From an uncultured Bacteroidales bacterium (GTDB taxonomy: Bacteria > Bacteroidota > Bacteroidia > Bacteroidales > P3), in assembly GCA_937884485.1 (NCBI GenBank), contig CALGCG010000072.1, positions 19,983 to 83,982 of the forward strand: 64,000 nt of DNA, written 5' to 3'. How positions within the stretch are numbered: position 1 is the first letter of the stretch; each line of letters starts with the position of its first letter. Below, piece after piece: positions 17,584-25,314 of the stretch. Made by a program: the position numbers and the translations under genes. Under the pieces are notes generated by a model that searched no databases, was not told where the DNA came from, and worked only from the letters and a program-made list of their open reading frames with translations.

Positions 17584-18249
17584 TTAGTTCGTAAAGACGT
17601 ATCTCACAATGTTGCTCCCCATGCGCAGCGCCTTCTGCCGTGTGGCCTGGCTGTCGTTGTGCACGTCGGGGTCCTCCCAGCCGTCGCCGAGGTCGCACTC
17701 CCACGTGAAGAAGCACACCAGCCGCCCTTCCCATATCAGGCCGTAGCCCTTGGGCGGCAGGTTGTCGTGTTCGTGTATCTTCGGCAGCCCGTTGGGGAAC
17801 TGGTATTTCTGGTGGTAGATGGGGTGCGAGAAGGGCAGCTCCACCCACTCCAGCTCCGGGAACACCTTCTTCATCATCGGCATGACGTACTCCTTCATGC
17901 CGTAGTTGTCGTCGATGTGGAGGAATCCGCCGCCGACGAGGTAGCAGCGCAGGTTCTGCGCCTCGCGGTCGCTGAAGACCACGTTGCCGTGGCCCGTCAT
18001 GTGCAGCAGGGGGTAGTTGAAGATCTCGGCGCTGCCCACGTCCACGGTGGCATAGTCTGCCTTGAGGCCCATCTGCTGGTCCTGGTTGCAGAAGGCTATG
18101 AGGTTGGTGAGCGACGTGGGGTTGGCGTACCAGTCGCCCCCGCCGCCATACTTCAGCAGGGCCAGCTGCGGCTGGGCGCCAGCCTTGCCTATGAGTCCCA
18201 TAAGCCCTATAAGTGCTATAAGTCCTATGTGTTTTATTCTTCTTTTCAT
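17584..18249 (-). CDS. DUF4159 domain secreted protein
   Basis: A 221-residue protein with a signal peptide followed by a full DUF4159 domain. Recognisable stretches are LKYGGGGDWYANPTSL, PLLHMTGHGNV, GGGFLHIDDNYGM, LPKIHEHD and FTWECDLGDGWEDP. The fold resembles glutamine-amidotransferase-like domains; no activity is established. The start (complement of 18247-18249) overlaps the rsmE stop by 4 bases. The hydrophobic core of the signal peptide is encoded by a 9-base tandem repeat (about 18188-18232). Confidence 0.88.
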   Translation of the reverse strand: MKRRIKHIGLIALIGLMGLIGKAGAQPQLALLKYGGGGDWYANPTSLTNLIAFCNQDQQMGLKADYATVDVGSAEIFNYPLLHMTGHGNVVFSDREAQNLRCYLVGGGFLHIDDNYGMKEYVMPMMKKVFPELEWVELPFSHPIYHQKYQFPNGLPKIHEHDNLPPKGYGLIWEGRLVCFFTWECDLGDGWEDPDVHNDSQATRQKALRMGSNIVRYVFTN

Positions 18250-18989
18250 TTGTTGCAGTCGTTGGTTATGCTGAACGCCACAGCGGCATACAGCGCCGCC
18301 GTCTCGGTGCGCAGGCGGCTGGGGCCGAGGCTCACGGGCTTGAATCCGCACTGCAGCGCCAGGTCTATCTCCTCCTGCGAGAAGTCGCCTTCGGGGCCTA
18401 TCAGCACCACAGCGTCGCGCCCGGCCTCCAGGACCGAGCCCAGCGGTGTGCGCGGCTGGTCGGCCTCGCAGTGGGCAATGAATCGGAGCGCCGGCGTCTC
18501 GCCGGCAAAGGTGCGCAGCCACTCCCGCAGTTTCACGGCAGGATTGATGCGCGGCAGCGTCAGGTGCAGGCTCTGCTTCATGGCGCTCAGGGCCAGACGT
18601 TCCAGGCGGTCGGTCTTCAGGAACGAACGCTCCGAGTGGTCGCAGTCCAGCAGGGTAATCTCTCCCACGCCCACTTCCACGGCTTTCTCCACCAGCCACT
18701 CCATGCGCGACGGGTTCTTTGTCGGAGCCACCGCCAAATGTAGAGACGCAGCACGCTGCGTCTCAGATGCCGACATCGCTTGAGGAGACGCAACATGCTG
18801 TGTCTCTACGGTGCAGGCCTTGTCGCTGGCTTCCACCACCCGGCACTCGTACAGGTGCCCCTGGCCGTCGGTGACGTGCAGGGTGTCGCCCTCGCGCAGG
18901 CGCAGCACGCGCACCGCGTGGCGGCTCTCCTCGGCATCCAGTGTGGCGTAGCCCTCGGGCGTTATATCTTTGCAATAGAACAGATTCAC
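18246..18989 (-). CDS. rsmE: 16S rRNA (uracil1498-N3)-methyltransferase RsmE with inserted palindromes
   Basis: RsmE methylates N3 of U1498 in 16S rRNA using S-adenosylmethionine. The 247-residue protein has an N-terminal PUA-like domain (with SRHAVRVLRL) and a C-terminal SPOUT knot with LIGPEGDFS and SLGPSRLRTETAAL. Two stretches look like insertions: residues 61-84, between the PUA and SPOUT domains and encoded by a 70-base inverted-repeat element (18740-18809), and residues 162-168 (AGETPAL), encoded by a 23-base palindrome (18485-18507) that is also present in dnaE. It starts 29 bases after the mnmA stop. Confidence 0.94.
   Translation of the reverse strand: MNLFYCKDITPEGYATLDAEESRHAVRVLRLREGDTLHVTDGQGHLYECRVVEASDKACTVETQHVASPQAMSASETQRAASLHLAVAPTKNPSRMEWLVEKAVEVGVGEITLLDCDHSERSFLKTDRLERLALSAMKQSLHLTLPRINPAVKLREWLRTFAGETPALRFIAHCEADQPRTPLGSVLEAGRDAVVLIGPEGDFSQEEIDLALQCGFKPVSLGPSRLRTETAALYAAVAFSITNDCNK
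18485..18507 (-). repeat. 23-base in-frame palindromic element in rsmE
   Basis: On the coding strand this element matches 21 of 23 bases with 59769-59791 in dnaE, and is read in the same frame (AG-E/G-TPA-L/V). It contains an inverted repeat of GCCGGC around a short centre. Confidence 0.8.
18740..18809. repeat. 70-base inverted-repeat element inside rsmE
   Basis: The ends are inverted copies of GTAGAGACGCA, and each half is itself a near-palindrome (18740-18764 and 18785-18809). It encodes residues 61-84, a linker that the RsmE fold does not need. It looks like a small mobile palindrome that settled in frame. Confidence 0.75.
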
Positions 18990-19018
18990 GATTACCCTGT
19001 TTTAAACCAATAAACCAA

Positions 19019-20200
19019 TCAACATATCATCCCCGTGGCCAGCACCAGGTGGGCCTCCTTGTCGTAGATGGTGGCGTACTGGCCGGCGGCGATGCCCTGT
19101 ATCGGCTCGCCGCTCTCGATGACGACCAGCCCGTCGTCCGTCCGGTGCAACACTCCGGGGTGGAACTCCGGCGTGTGGCGTATCTTGAACGTCATCTCCA
19201 CCTCGCCTTCCGGCAGGTGGTCCAGCAGCGCTCCGCAGCAGCTCCCCTCCACGGGGGAGGTTGAGGGCTTGGGCCACTTCCCGCTCAGCAGGTGGAACCC
19301 CATCAGCCTGATGCGGTCGCCGTACTGCTCCTTGGGGTCGTAGCCTTGCGACACATAGAGCACGTTCTCCTCCACGTCCTTCCTCACCACAAACCACGGC
19401 CCTCCGCTGAGGTAGAGCCCTTTGCGCTGGCCGATGGTGTGGAACCAGTAGCCCTTGTGGGTGCCGAGCACGCGGCCCGTCTCCAGCTCCACAATCTTGC
19501 CCTCGCGTTCGCCCAGGTAGCGGCGGATGAAGTCGTTGTAGTTGATCTTGCCCAGGAAGCAGATGCCCTGCGAGTCCTTGCGCGTGGCGCTGGGCAGGCC
19601 CGCCTTGGCGGCAATCTCCCTCACCTCGCTCTTCCTCATCCCCCCGATGGGGAACATCAGCTTGCTGATTTGCTCGTAGCTCAGCTGCGAGAGGAAGTCC
19701 GTTTGGTCCTTCACCGGGTCCTTGGCGGTGGCCAGGAAGGTGACGAGTGGAGAGTGGAGAGTGGAGAGCGGAGAACATGCTGCCGCGCCGGCCGGATTTT
19801 CAATTTTCAATTTTAAATTTTCAATTTGCGCATAGTGTCCCGTGGCGATGCGGTCATAGTCCTTGCCGCGACGGTCGTTGAAGGCGCCGAACTTGATGAG
19901 CTTGTTGCACATCACGTCGGGGTTCGGCGTCAGCCCTTGGCGCACGCTCTCTATGGTGTAGCACACCACGTTGTCCCAGTACTCCTTGTGCAGGTTCACC
20001 TCCTCGAAGCGGCATCCGTAGTGGTGGGCTATCCACTGTGTGATCTCTATGTCCTCCTCGGCGGGGCAGTCGATGTAGCCCTCCTCGTCCTCCATTCCGA
20101 TGCGGATATAGAAGATGTCGGGCGTCACGCCCTGCTCCTTCAGCAGGTGCACCACCACCGAGCTGTCCACGCCCCCGGATACCAATGCTGCAATGTTCAT
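19019..20200 (-). CDS. mnmA: tRNA-specific 2-thiouridylase MnmA with two in-frame insertions
   Basis: MnmA thiolates U34 of tRNA(Lys, Glu, Gln). The PP-loop SGGVDSS is at residues 8-14, and the two catalytic cysteines are Cys98 (NPDVMCNK) and Cys214 (DSQGICFLG). The swivel motif [17 protein letters not shown] is intact. The 393 residues exceed the usual 355-370. The excess lies in residues 126-154, encoded by low-complexity repeats at 19739-19825, and in residues 311-330, encoded around a palindrome at 19237-19279. Active-site residues are unaffected, so the enzyme is probably functional. It appears to be first in an operon with rsmE, DUF4159 and DUF2807. Confidence 0.95.
   Translation of the reverse strand: MNIAALVSGGVDSSVVVHLLKEQGVTPDIFYIRIGMEDEEGYIDCPAEEDIEITQWIAHHYGCRFEEVNLHKEYWDNVVCYTIESVRQGLTPNPDVMCNKLIKFGAFNDRRGKDYDRIATGHYAQIENLKLKIENPAGAAACSPLSTLHSPLVTFLATAKDPVKDQTDFLSQLSYEQISKLMFPIGGMRKSEVREIAAKAGLPSATRKDSQGICFLGKINYNDFIRRYLGEREGKIVELETGRVLGTHKGYWFHTIGQRKGLYLSGGPWFVVRKDVEENVLYVSQGYDPKEQYGDRIRLMGFHLLSGKWPKPSTSPVEGSCCGALLDHLPEGEVEMTFKIRHTPEFHPGVLHRTDDGLVVIESGEPIQGIAAGQYATIYDKEAHLVLATGMIC
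19739..19825. repeat. Low-complexity repeats inserted in mnmA
   Basis: Two short tandem repeats lie side by side: AGTGGAG units (about 19744-19774) and ATTTTCAA units (about 19798-19829). Similar tandem DNA occurs between genes in this window (53080-53135, 33250-33285). Here it is read through as residues 126-154 of MnmA. Confidence 0.7.
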
Positions 20201-20318
20201 TTCCTTTTATCTCTTTTCCCTGTATAACGGCGCAGCCGTCAGAATATTGTAGGAGGGGTCGATAAAATCATCATCCCCATGGTCGCAAGCAGGGAGCTTG
20301 CCGAAATATGGATGCACT

Positions 20319-21539
20319 CTACATGAGTACCACACGTTGCGTCGCCGTACCCGTATCAGTGGACAGTCGCAGAATGTACACACCTCTGTGTAGGGCGGAA
20401 ACATCGAGCGTCGAGCGTCGGCATCCTGCCGGCAGGTCGCGGCTCATCACCTCGTGCCCTTCAAGGTCTATCAGTTGCAGTCGTCCTCCCTCGCCCTCCA
20501 CGGTGAGGCTCCCCGTCGCTGGGTTTGGAAAAACCTTCAGATGTGCGTTGGCGCCATCCACGAAAGGTATGCCAGCCCTGCCGAGGGACACCGAGGGACT
20601 CCATTGCGCCCAGGTGCGCCCTCCGGGACGATAGCAGCGAGCTTGAATGCTGAGTTCGTAGTGCTCGTTGGGGTTGAGCCCGCAGTAGGTATGGGCGGTG
20701 GTGTCAAGGGTGTCGTACCTTTCGCCCGAAGGCCCTTCAAGGTGCGCTACCCAGAGGTCCTGCCATGGCAGGCTGTCCCATACTGCGTGGATGCATCCGG
20801 TAGAATCTGCCGTCACCGATATGCTTTCAACCGCCCTGCACTCCGGCTCAATGATAAGGAAAATCTCGGGTAACTCACGGTCAAGCGTATCGTCCTCCCA
20901 TCCGGAGTCTCTCCTCAGTTTGTAAGGATAGTTCCCAATGTGGTATGGAGCATTGTGCAATTCGTGGATATATGAGAAATTTGCCGTATAATTATTCGAG
21001 TTACGAATCTCGTAGAATCCAAGGTAGAAATCGCCATCCACCTCAACGGGAGTATCAAAGTAAGCATATTTGAGAAACATTTGGGGAATCGGTATTGCTA
21101 GAATGAAATTTGTGTGCATCGTCTTTTTCCCGGGCAAATCTAATAGATGATAATTGGTATCAGAAGTCCATTCATAAAAATAAGCGCTAAAGTATCCGCT
21201 ATGAGTTTCAGCAAGTTTTGTTTTTAAATCAGATTCATACAAAGACAGACAATATGAGTGTTCTATTGTGGCCGGCAAATATCCCCACGCTATACCGACG
21301 GCTCTAAGTGGAGTGTCGGTGTGTTGGTAAAAGGCGATTTCTTTGGGTCGGTTATCGCGAGATTTTTCGGTAATGTAATCCTCCACCATGCATGTGTCCC
21401 CATTGTAAGCAACGCCGACAGAGTCCCATCTGTATTTGTACAAGAACGGATAATCTTCCCATGAGGGATATTGTGCTTGCGTAGAGCAAACACAAACAAA
21501 CAAGGCAACGATTAATAATGCTTTCTTTTTTAGCGACAT
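20319..21539 (-). CDS. Secreted protein with type IX secretion sorting domain
   Basis: A 406-residue protein with a signal peptide (cleavage after CSTQA), a central region I cannot assign, a fibronectin-III-like stretch at about residues 245-320, and a C-terminal type A sorting domain of about 75 residues. The last starts at LKVFPNPATGSLTV and ends with ALHRGVYILRLSTD...QRVVLM. The sorting domain directs passage through the outer membrane by the type IX system and is removed on export. A 118-base spacer separates it from mnmA downstream. Cargo function is unknown. Confidence 0.85.
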   Translation of the reverse strand: MSLKKKALLIVALFVCVCSTQAQYPSWEDYPFLYKYRWDSVGVAYNGDTCMVEDYITEKSRDNRPKEIAFYQHTDTPLRAVGIAWGYLPATIEHSYCLSLYESDLKTKLAETHSGYFSAYFYEWTSDTNYHLLDLPGKKTMHTNFILAIPIPQMFLKYAYFDTPVEVDGDFYLGFYEIRNSNNYTANFSYIHELHNAPYHIGNYPYKLRRDSGWEDDTLDRELPEIFLIIEPECRAVESISVTADSTGCIHAVWDSLPWQDLWVAHLEGPSGERYDTLDTTAHTYCGLNPNEHYELSIQARCYRPGGRTWAQWSPSVSLGRAGIPFVDGANAHLKVFPNPATGSLTVEGEGGRLQLIDLEGHEVMSRDLPAGCRRSTLDVSALHRGVYILRLSTDTGTATQRVVLM

Positions 21540-21609
21540 TCTTTCTATATTTATCTAGTTGGTTGATTGTGTGGGTTTTGTAATAATACGAAAGATTCTC
21601 TTTCTCTTG

Positions 21610-21617
21610 CAAATATA
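21610..21617 (-). promoter_or_regulatory. -7 element for the T9SS cargo gene
   Basis: Complement reads TATATTTG, matching TAnnTTTG, about 70 bases before the start codon. No matching -33 element at normal spacing. Confidence 0.5.
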
Positions 21618-21721
21618 AAAGAATTTTCTGAAAAGAAGAAAAAAATCAAACACAATTAAAGTAAAATACAGTAAAAAAATATTTGTGAATGATATGTGTC
21701 AAAGAGGTGTTTTGTTCGACT

Positions 21722-21809
21722 GTTCTTATATAGTATTCATATAGTTCTCATATAGTTCTTATATACAGTATATGAATACTATATGAGAACTATATGAATA
21801 CTATATGAC
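21722..21809. repeat. Compound palindromic repeat, copy 2 (AT core only)
   Basis: Four 11-base units (TTCTTATATAG and variants) run into four inverted units (TATATGAATAC, TATATGAGAAC and so on) around a CAG centre near 21768. The GC-rich arms of copies 1 and 3 are absent. Confidence 0.85.
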
Positions 21810-21882
21810 ATGGGTCGAGGTTGGGGCTTGTTTGGTAGAAGGGCGACAGGGCTTTCTTTTTTTTCCGTTGTTGAAATTTTTT

Positions 21883-21914
21883 TTTGCACAAATCGGAAAA
21901 AGGTCGTATCTTTA
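21883..21914 (+). promoter_or_regulatory. recJ promoter
   Basis: TTTG at 21883-21886, 20 bases, then TATCTTTA at 21907-21914 (one mismatch to TAnnTTTG). The start codon follows 13 bases later, giving a very short leader. Confidence 0.7.
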
Positions 21915-21927
21915 CACCCAGAAAAAT

Positions 21928-23775
21928 ATGAAAGAAAAACGTTGGATAATTAGAGAAGATTATGATTTAGAGACTGTTGGGAAATTAGCTGCGTCGTTGG
22001 GTGTCGACAAAAACATTGCCACGCTGCTCGTGGAGCGGGGCATAACCACCTTTGAAGAGGCACGTCGCTTCTTCCGCCCCGGGTTAGACCAAATCCACGA
22101 TCCTTTCCTGATGAAAGGCATGCGCAATGCCGTCGAGCGTATCAACGAGGCTATCAAAAACCAAGAGCGAATCATGGTCTATGGTGACTACGATGTCGAC
22201 GGCACGTCGGCCGTAGCGCTGGTCTATTCCTACCTCAAGGAAATGGACCATAATATTGATTTCTACATCCCCGACCGCGAACGCGAGGGCTACGGCATCT
22301 CCTATCAGGGCATCGATTATGCCCGCGAGACCGGGGTCAAACTCATCATCGCCCTCGACTGTGGCATCAAGGCCATGGAGCAGGTGGACTATGCCAAGCA
22401 GAACGGCATCGACTTCATCATCGGCGACCACCACCTGCCCGGCGACGAGGTGCCGCAGGCTGTGGCCGTCCTCGACCCCAAGCAGGAGGACTGCCCCTAT
22501 CCCTACAAGGAACTCAGCGGTTGCGGCATAGGCTTCAAAATCGTCGAGGCCCACCTCGAGCAGCGCATGGGGGTGCGTCTGTGCGACCTGCCCGAGCAGC
22601 TCGACACCCCGCGCCGTCAGCGTCAGGAGGAGCTCAAACTCCGTCTGCTGAAGTACCTCGACCTTGTGGCCGTGAGCATCGCCAGCGACATCGTGCCCAT
22701 CATGGGCGAAAACCGCGTGTTGGCGTTCTTCGGCCTCCGTGTGCTCAACACCAAGCCGCGCCCCGGCATCGAGGCCATCCTCAAGTATGGCCATGTGGAC
22801 CGCCGCAAGGCCGAGCAGCCCGAAGCCGCGGACCAGTCGGAGCAGACCGACAGGGGCAAGAGCGGCTACTTCGAGAAGGAGCTCACCATCACCGACCTGG
22901 TTTTCCTTGTCGGACCGCGTATCAATGCCGCCGGGCGCATACGCTCGGCCTTCGACTCGGTGCGTCTCATGCTCACCGAGGACCCCGCCATAGCACGCCG
23001 TCTGGCTGACGATATCAATTCGTACAACCTGGAGCGCAAGGACCTTGACACCGCCGCCACCGAGGAGGCCAAGCGCCGCATCGACTACGACCCCTTCTAC
23101 AAGGGTCGCCAGTCGCTGGTGCTCTTCGACGAGCACTGGCACCGCGGGGTGGTGGGTATAGTGGCCAGCCGCATCGTCGAGGCCTACTATAAGCCCACCA
23201 TTGTCTTCACCCGGGGCAGCGACGACCTCATTACGGGCTCGGCCCGTTCCGTCAAGGAGTTCGATGTGCACGAGGCCCTGGAGAAGTGCGCCGACCTGCT
23301 GGAGCATTTCGGCGGCCATAAGTGCGCTGCCGGTGTCTCGCTGCGGCAGGAGAACATGCGCGCTTTTGTCGACCGCTTTGAACAGCTCGTGCGCGAAGGC
23401 ATGGGCGCCGAAGAGGCTATGCCCGAGATTGAGGTTGACGCCGAGTTGGGGTTCTCGCAGATTACGCCCAAGTTCTTGCGCATCCTCAAGCAGTTTGCCC
23501 CGTTCGGGCCGGAGAACAATGTGCCGGTTTTTGTTACGCGCGAGCTTGTGGACACTGGAAATGCCCGCATTGTGGGCACCAACCATCTAAAGTTCAACGC
23601 AATCCCCATTGCCGAGCGGTCGGCCCCCTATCCGGCCATCGCCTTCCAGATGGGCGAATGTCTGCCCCGCATGCGCACCGACCGATTCGATCTATGCTAC
23701 CAGTTGGAGGAGAACTATTGGCGAGGCCGCACGGAGATACAGCTAAACGTCAAGGACATCAAGTTCAACTACTGA
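21928..23775 (+). CDS. recJ: Single-stranded-DNA-specific exonuclease RecJ
   Basis: RecJ degrades single-stranded DNA 5' to 3' in recombination and repair. I choose ATG 21928 (615 residues) because it lies just after the promoter. DHH-family motifs are present: DYDVDG (residues 87-92), GDHHLPG, GPRINAAGRI, then HWHRGVVGIVASR, and the DHHA1 motif GGHKCAAG. An OB-like domain follows. It is some 40 residues longer than usual, partly from a charged stretch (AEQPEAADQSEQTDRGKSG) before the GPRINAAGR motif. It ends at a strong bidirectional terminator. Confidence 0.96.
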   Translation: MKEKRWIIREDYDLETVGKLAASLGVDKNIATLLVERGITTFEEARRFFRPGLDQIHDPFLMKGMRNAVERINEAIKNQERIMVYGDYDVDGTSAVALVYSYLKEMDHNIDFYIPDREREGYGISYQGIDYARETGVKLIIALDCGIKAMEQVDYAKQNGIDFIIGDHHLPGDEVPQAVAVLDPKQEDCPYPYKELSGCGIGFKIVEAHLEQRMGVRLCDLPEQLDTPRRQRQEELKLRLLKYLDLVAVSIASDIVPIMGENRVLAFFGLRVLNTKPRPGIEAILKYGHVDRRKAEQPEAADQSEQTDRGKSGYFEKELTITDLVFLVGPRINAAGRIRSAFDSVRLMLTEDPAIARRLADDINSYNLERKDLDTAATEEAKRRIDYDPFYKGRQSLVLFDEHWHRGVVGIVASRIVEAYYKPTIVFTRGSDDLITGSARSVKEFDVHEALEKCADLLEHFGGHKCAAGVSLRQENMRAFVDRFEQLVREGMGAEEAMPEIEVDAELGFSQITPKFLRILKQFAPFGPENNVPVFVTRELVDTGNARIVGTNHLKFNAIPIAERSAPYPAIAFQMGECLPRMRTDRFDLCYQLEENYWRGRTEIQLNVKDIKFNY

Positions 23776-23786
23776 AAACAAAAAAA

Positions 23787-23811
23787 GCCACCCATCCGGG
23801 TGGCCTTTTTT
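23787..23811. terminator. Bidirectional terminator between recJ and the symporter gene
   Basis: A perfect 7-base stem, GCCACCC (23787-23793) with GGGTGGC (23798-23804), and a 4-base loop. T6 follows on the plus strand and an A-run precedes it, so it serves both converging genes. Confidence 0.9.
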
Positions 23812-23828
23812 ATAATTGATACCTTTTA

Positions 23829-25304
23829 TTATTGTTTGCGGTTGGTTGCGAAGATGACCATGGCCGAGGCGGCGAGGCCGTAGTACATGGGGTCGGGAGA
23901 CAGCCCCAGGAGTCCGGCGAGGAGCATGGTGACGGTGCCGGCAAGCATGGAGAGGGTCACGGAGCGCGAGCTGAAGCGCCCGGGCAACCACAGGGCGAAG
24001 CTCAGGGGCAGCAGCAGGGCTGCCGCCCGCAGGCCCAGCGAGAGGTAGCCGAGGTCGTTGATGAACACGCCGCTCATGAAATGGGAGGCGACGATGCCAA
24101 GCAGCAGGATGCCCACGATGGTCAGGCGCATGGAGCGCAGGGCCCTGCGGCCGTTGTTGTAGTCCACATGCAGCACATCGCGCGTCACGATGGTGGCGGC
24201 GCCGAGCACCAGGCCGCTGCCGCAACCGAGGATGTTGATGAGCAGTGCGCCCAGGGCTATGCCGCCAAGCCATGCCGGCAGGTGGGCGATGATGAAGGTG
24301 GGGAACGCCTGCAGGGAGTTCTCCAGCACGCCGATGCCCGCAGGCAGCGTTTCGCCGTGGAGATGCAGGGCCTCCAGCTCGGCGGCGGTGACATAGTGGC
24401 CACGCATGTACATGCCCACAAGGGTGCAGGCGGCACCAATGACGGGTATGAGGGCGGCGCAGAGCACGGCACCCTTGCGGGCCTTGGCGGTGCTGGAGGC
24501 CGACCAGATGGCCTGGGCGTAGGTCTGTGTGCACACCACGCCGAGCATCAGCGACAGGCAGCCGCCAAGGTCTTTCAGCGGCCCGCGGGCAAGGAGGTTG
24601 CCGTAGCGGTGGTGGATGCTCTCCGCGTCGGTGAGGTCGTTCATCGCAGCCAGCTGGGGCGCGGTGTAGATGCTTTCGATGCTCTCGTGGATGCCGTCCA
24701 GTCCGTGGCCGATGTGCCATACGACGATGCCCGAAGCCAGAGAGCAGATGTAGAGCAGCACCAGCTTGACGATGCCGCTGGCCCCGGCACTGCGTATGCC
24801 GCCAGAGATGACCAGCAGGGCTATGAGCACGGCCCCGATGGCCAGAGCGGCAAGAACGGGCAGGCCCAGCAGGCTGGTGATGAGTGCCGACGAGGAGAGG
24901 AGCTGCGAGGTGATGCTGATAAAGATGCCCACCAGGAAGAGGATGGACCCCACGGTCTCGGCCTTGGGGCCATACTGCTGGCGAACAATCTCCATGAGGG
25001 TGATGCATCCGCTGTTGCGGATGGGACGGGCGTAGCCGAGGCCCAGCAACAAGGCCCCCAGGGCGGCGCCAAGGGTGAACCACCATGCCGAGAGGCCAAA
25101 GGAGAAGGCCAGCTGGGCAGTGCCGATAGTGGACTGGCCGCCGACGAGGGTGCCCAGAATGGCACCGCAGACCATCCACGAGCCGGACTTGCCGCCCGTG
25201 GCGAAGCTGCGCGCATCCTTCACCTTGCGGCCGGAGAGAATGCTGATGGAAATGAGGATTGCAATGGTGGCAATAATGCCGACGATGTGTGTGGTAGTGA
25301 GCAT
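23829..25304 (-). CDS. Sodium:solute symporter family (SSS) protein
   Basis: A 491-residue integral membrane protein with about 13 hydrophobic helices. The early region shows the SSS pattern: GRKVKDARSFATGGKS, then VGGQSTIGTAQLAFSFGLSAWWFTLG, with the small-residue helix that forms part of the sodium site. The substrate (sugar, amino acid, organic acid) cannot be read from sequence. It starts 10 bases downstream of the 864-residue secreted protein gene, so the two are probably co-transcribed. Confidence 0.88.
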   Translation of the reverse strand: MLTTTHIVGIIATIAILISISILSGRKVKDARSFATGGKSGSWMVCGAILGTLVGGQSTIGTAQLAFSFGLSAWWFTLGAALGALLLGLGYARPIRNSGCITLMEIVRQQYGPKAETVGSILFLVGIFISITSQLLSSSALITSLLGLPVLAALAIGAVLIALLVISGGIRSAGASGIVKLVLLYICSLASGIVVWHIGHGLDGIHESIESIYTAPQLAAMNDLTDAESIHHRYGNLLARGPLKDLGGCLSLMLGVVCTQTYAQAIWSASSTAKARKGAVLCAALIPVIGAACTLVGMYMRGHYVTAAELEALHLHGETLPAGIGVLENSLQAFPTFIIAHLPAWLGGIALGALLINILGCGSGLVLGAATIVTRDVLHVDYNNGRRALRSMRLTIVGILLLGIVASHFMSGVFINDLGYLSLGLRAAALLLPLSFALWLPGRFSSRSVTLSMLAGTVTMLLAGLLGLSPDPMYYGLAASAMVIFATNRKQ

Positions 25305-25314
25305 AGTGTGGTGT

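Larger units (their letters stand above)
21540..21927. other. 388-base divergent spacer: two promoters and palindromic repeat
   Basis: AT-rich. It contains the -7 element of the minus-strand gene (21610-21617), copy 2 of the compound palindrome (21722-21809) and the recJ promoter (21883-21914). An open frame continues upstream of recJ to 21805, but it runs through the promoter and repeat and is not coding. Confidence 0.7.

Noticed and set aside
20207..20404. 65-codon minus-strand open frame between mnmA and the T9SS cargo gene
   Set aside because: Overlaps the end of the cargo gene in another frame and has no supporting features.
21722..21809. Possible CRISPR-like array
   Set aside because: Units are 11 bases, contiguous with no spacers, and invert at the centre; this is a palindromic tandem repeat.
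21805..21927. Earlier in-frame start for recJ
   Set aside because: Would begin inside the palindromic repeat and run through the recJ promoter.
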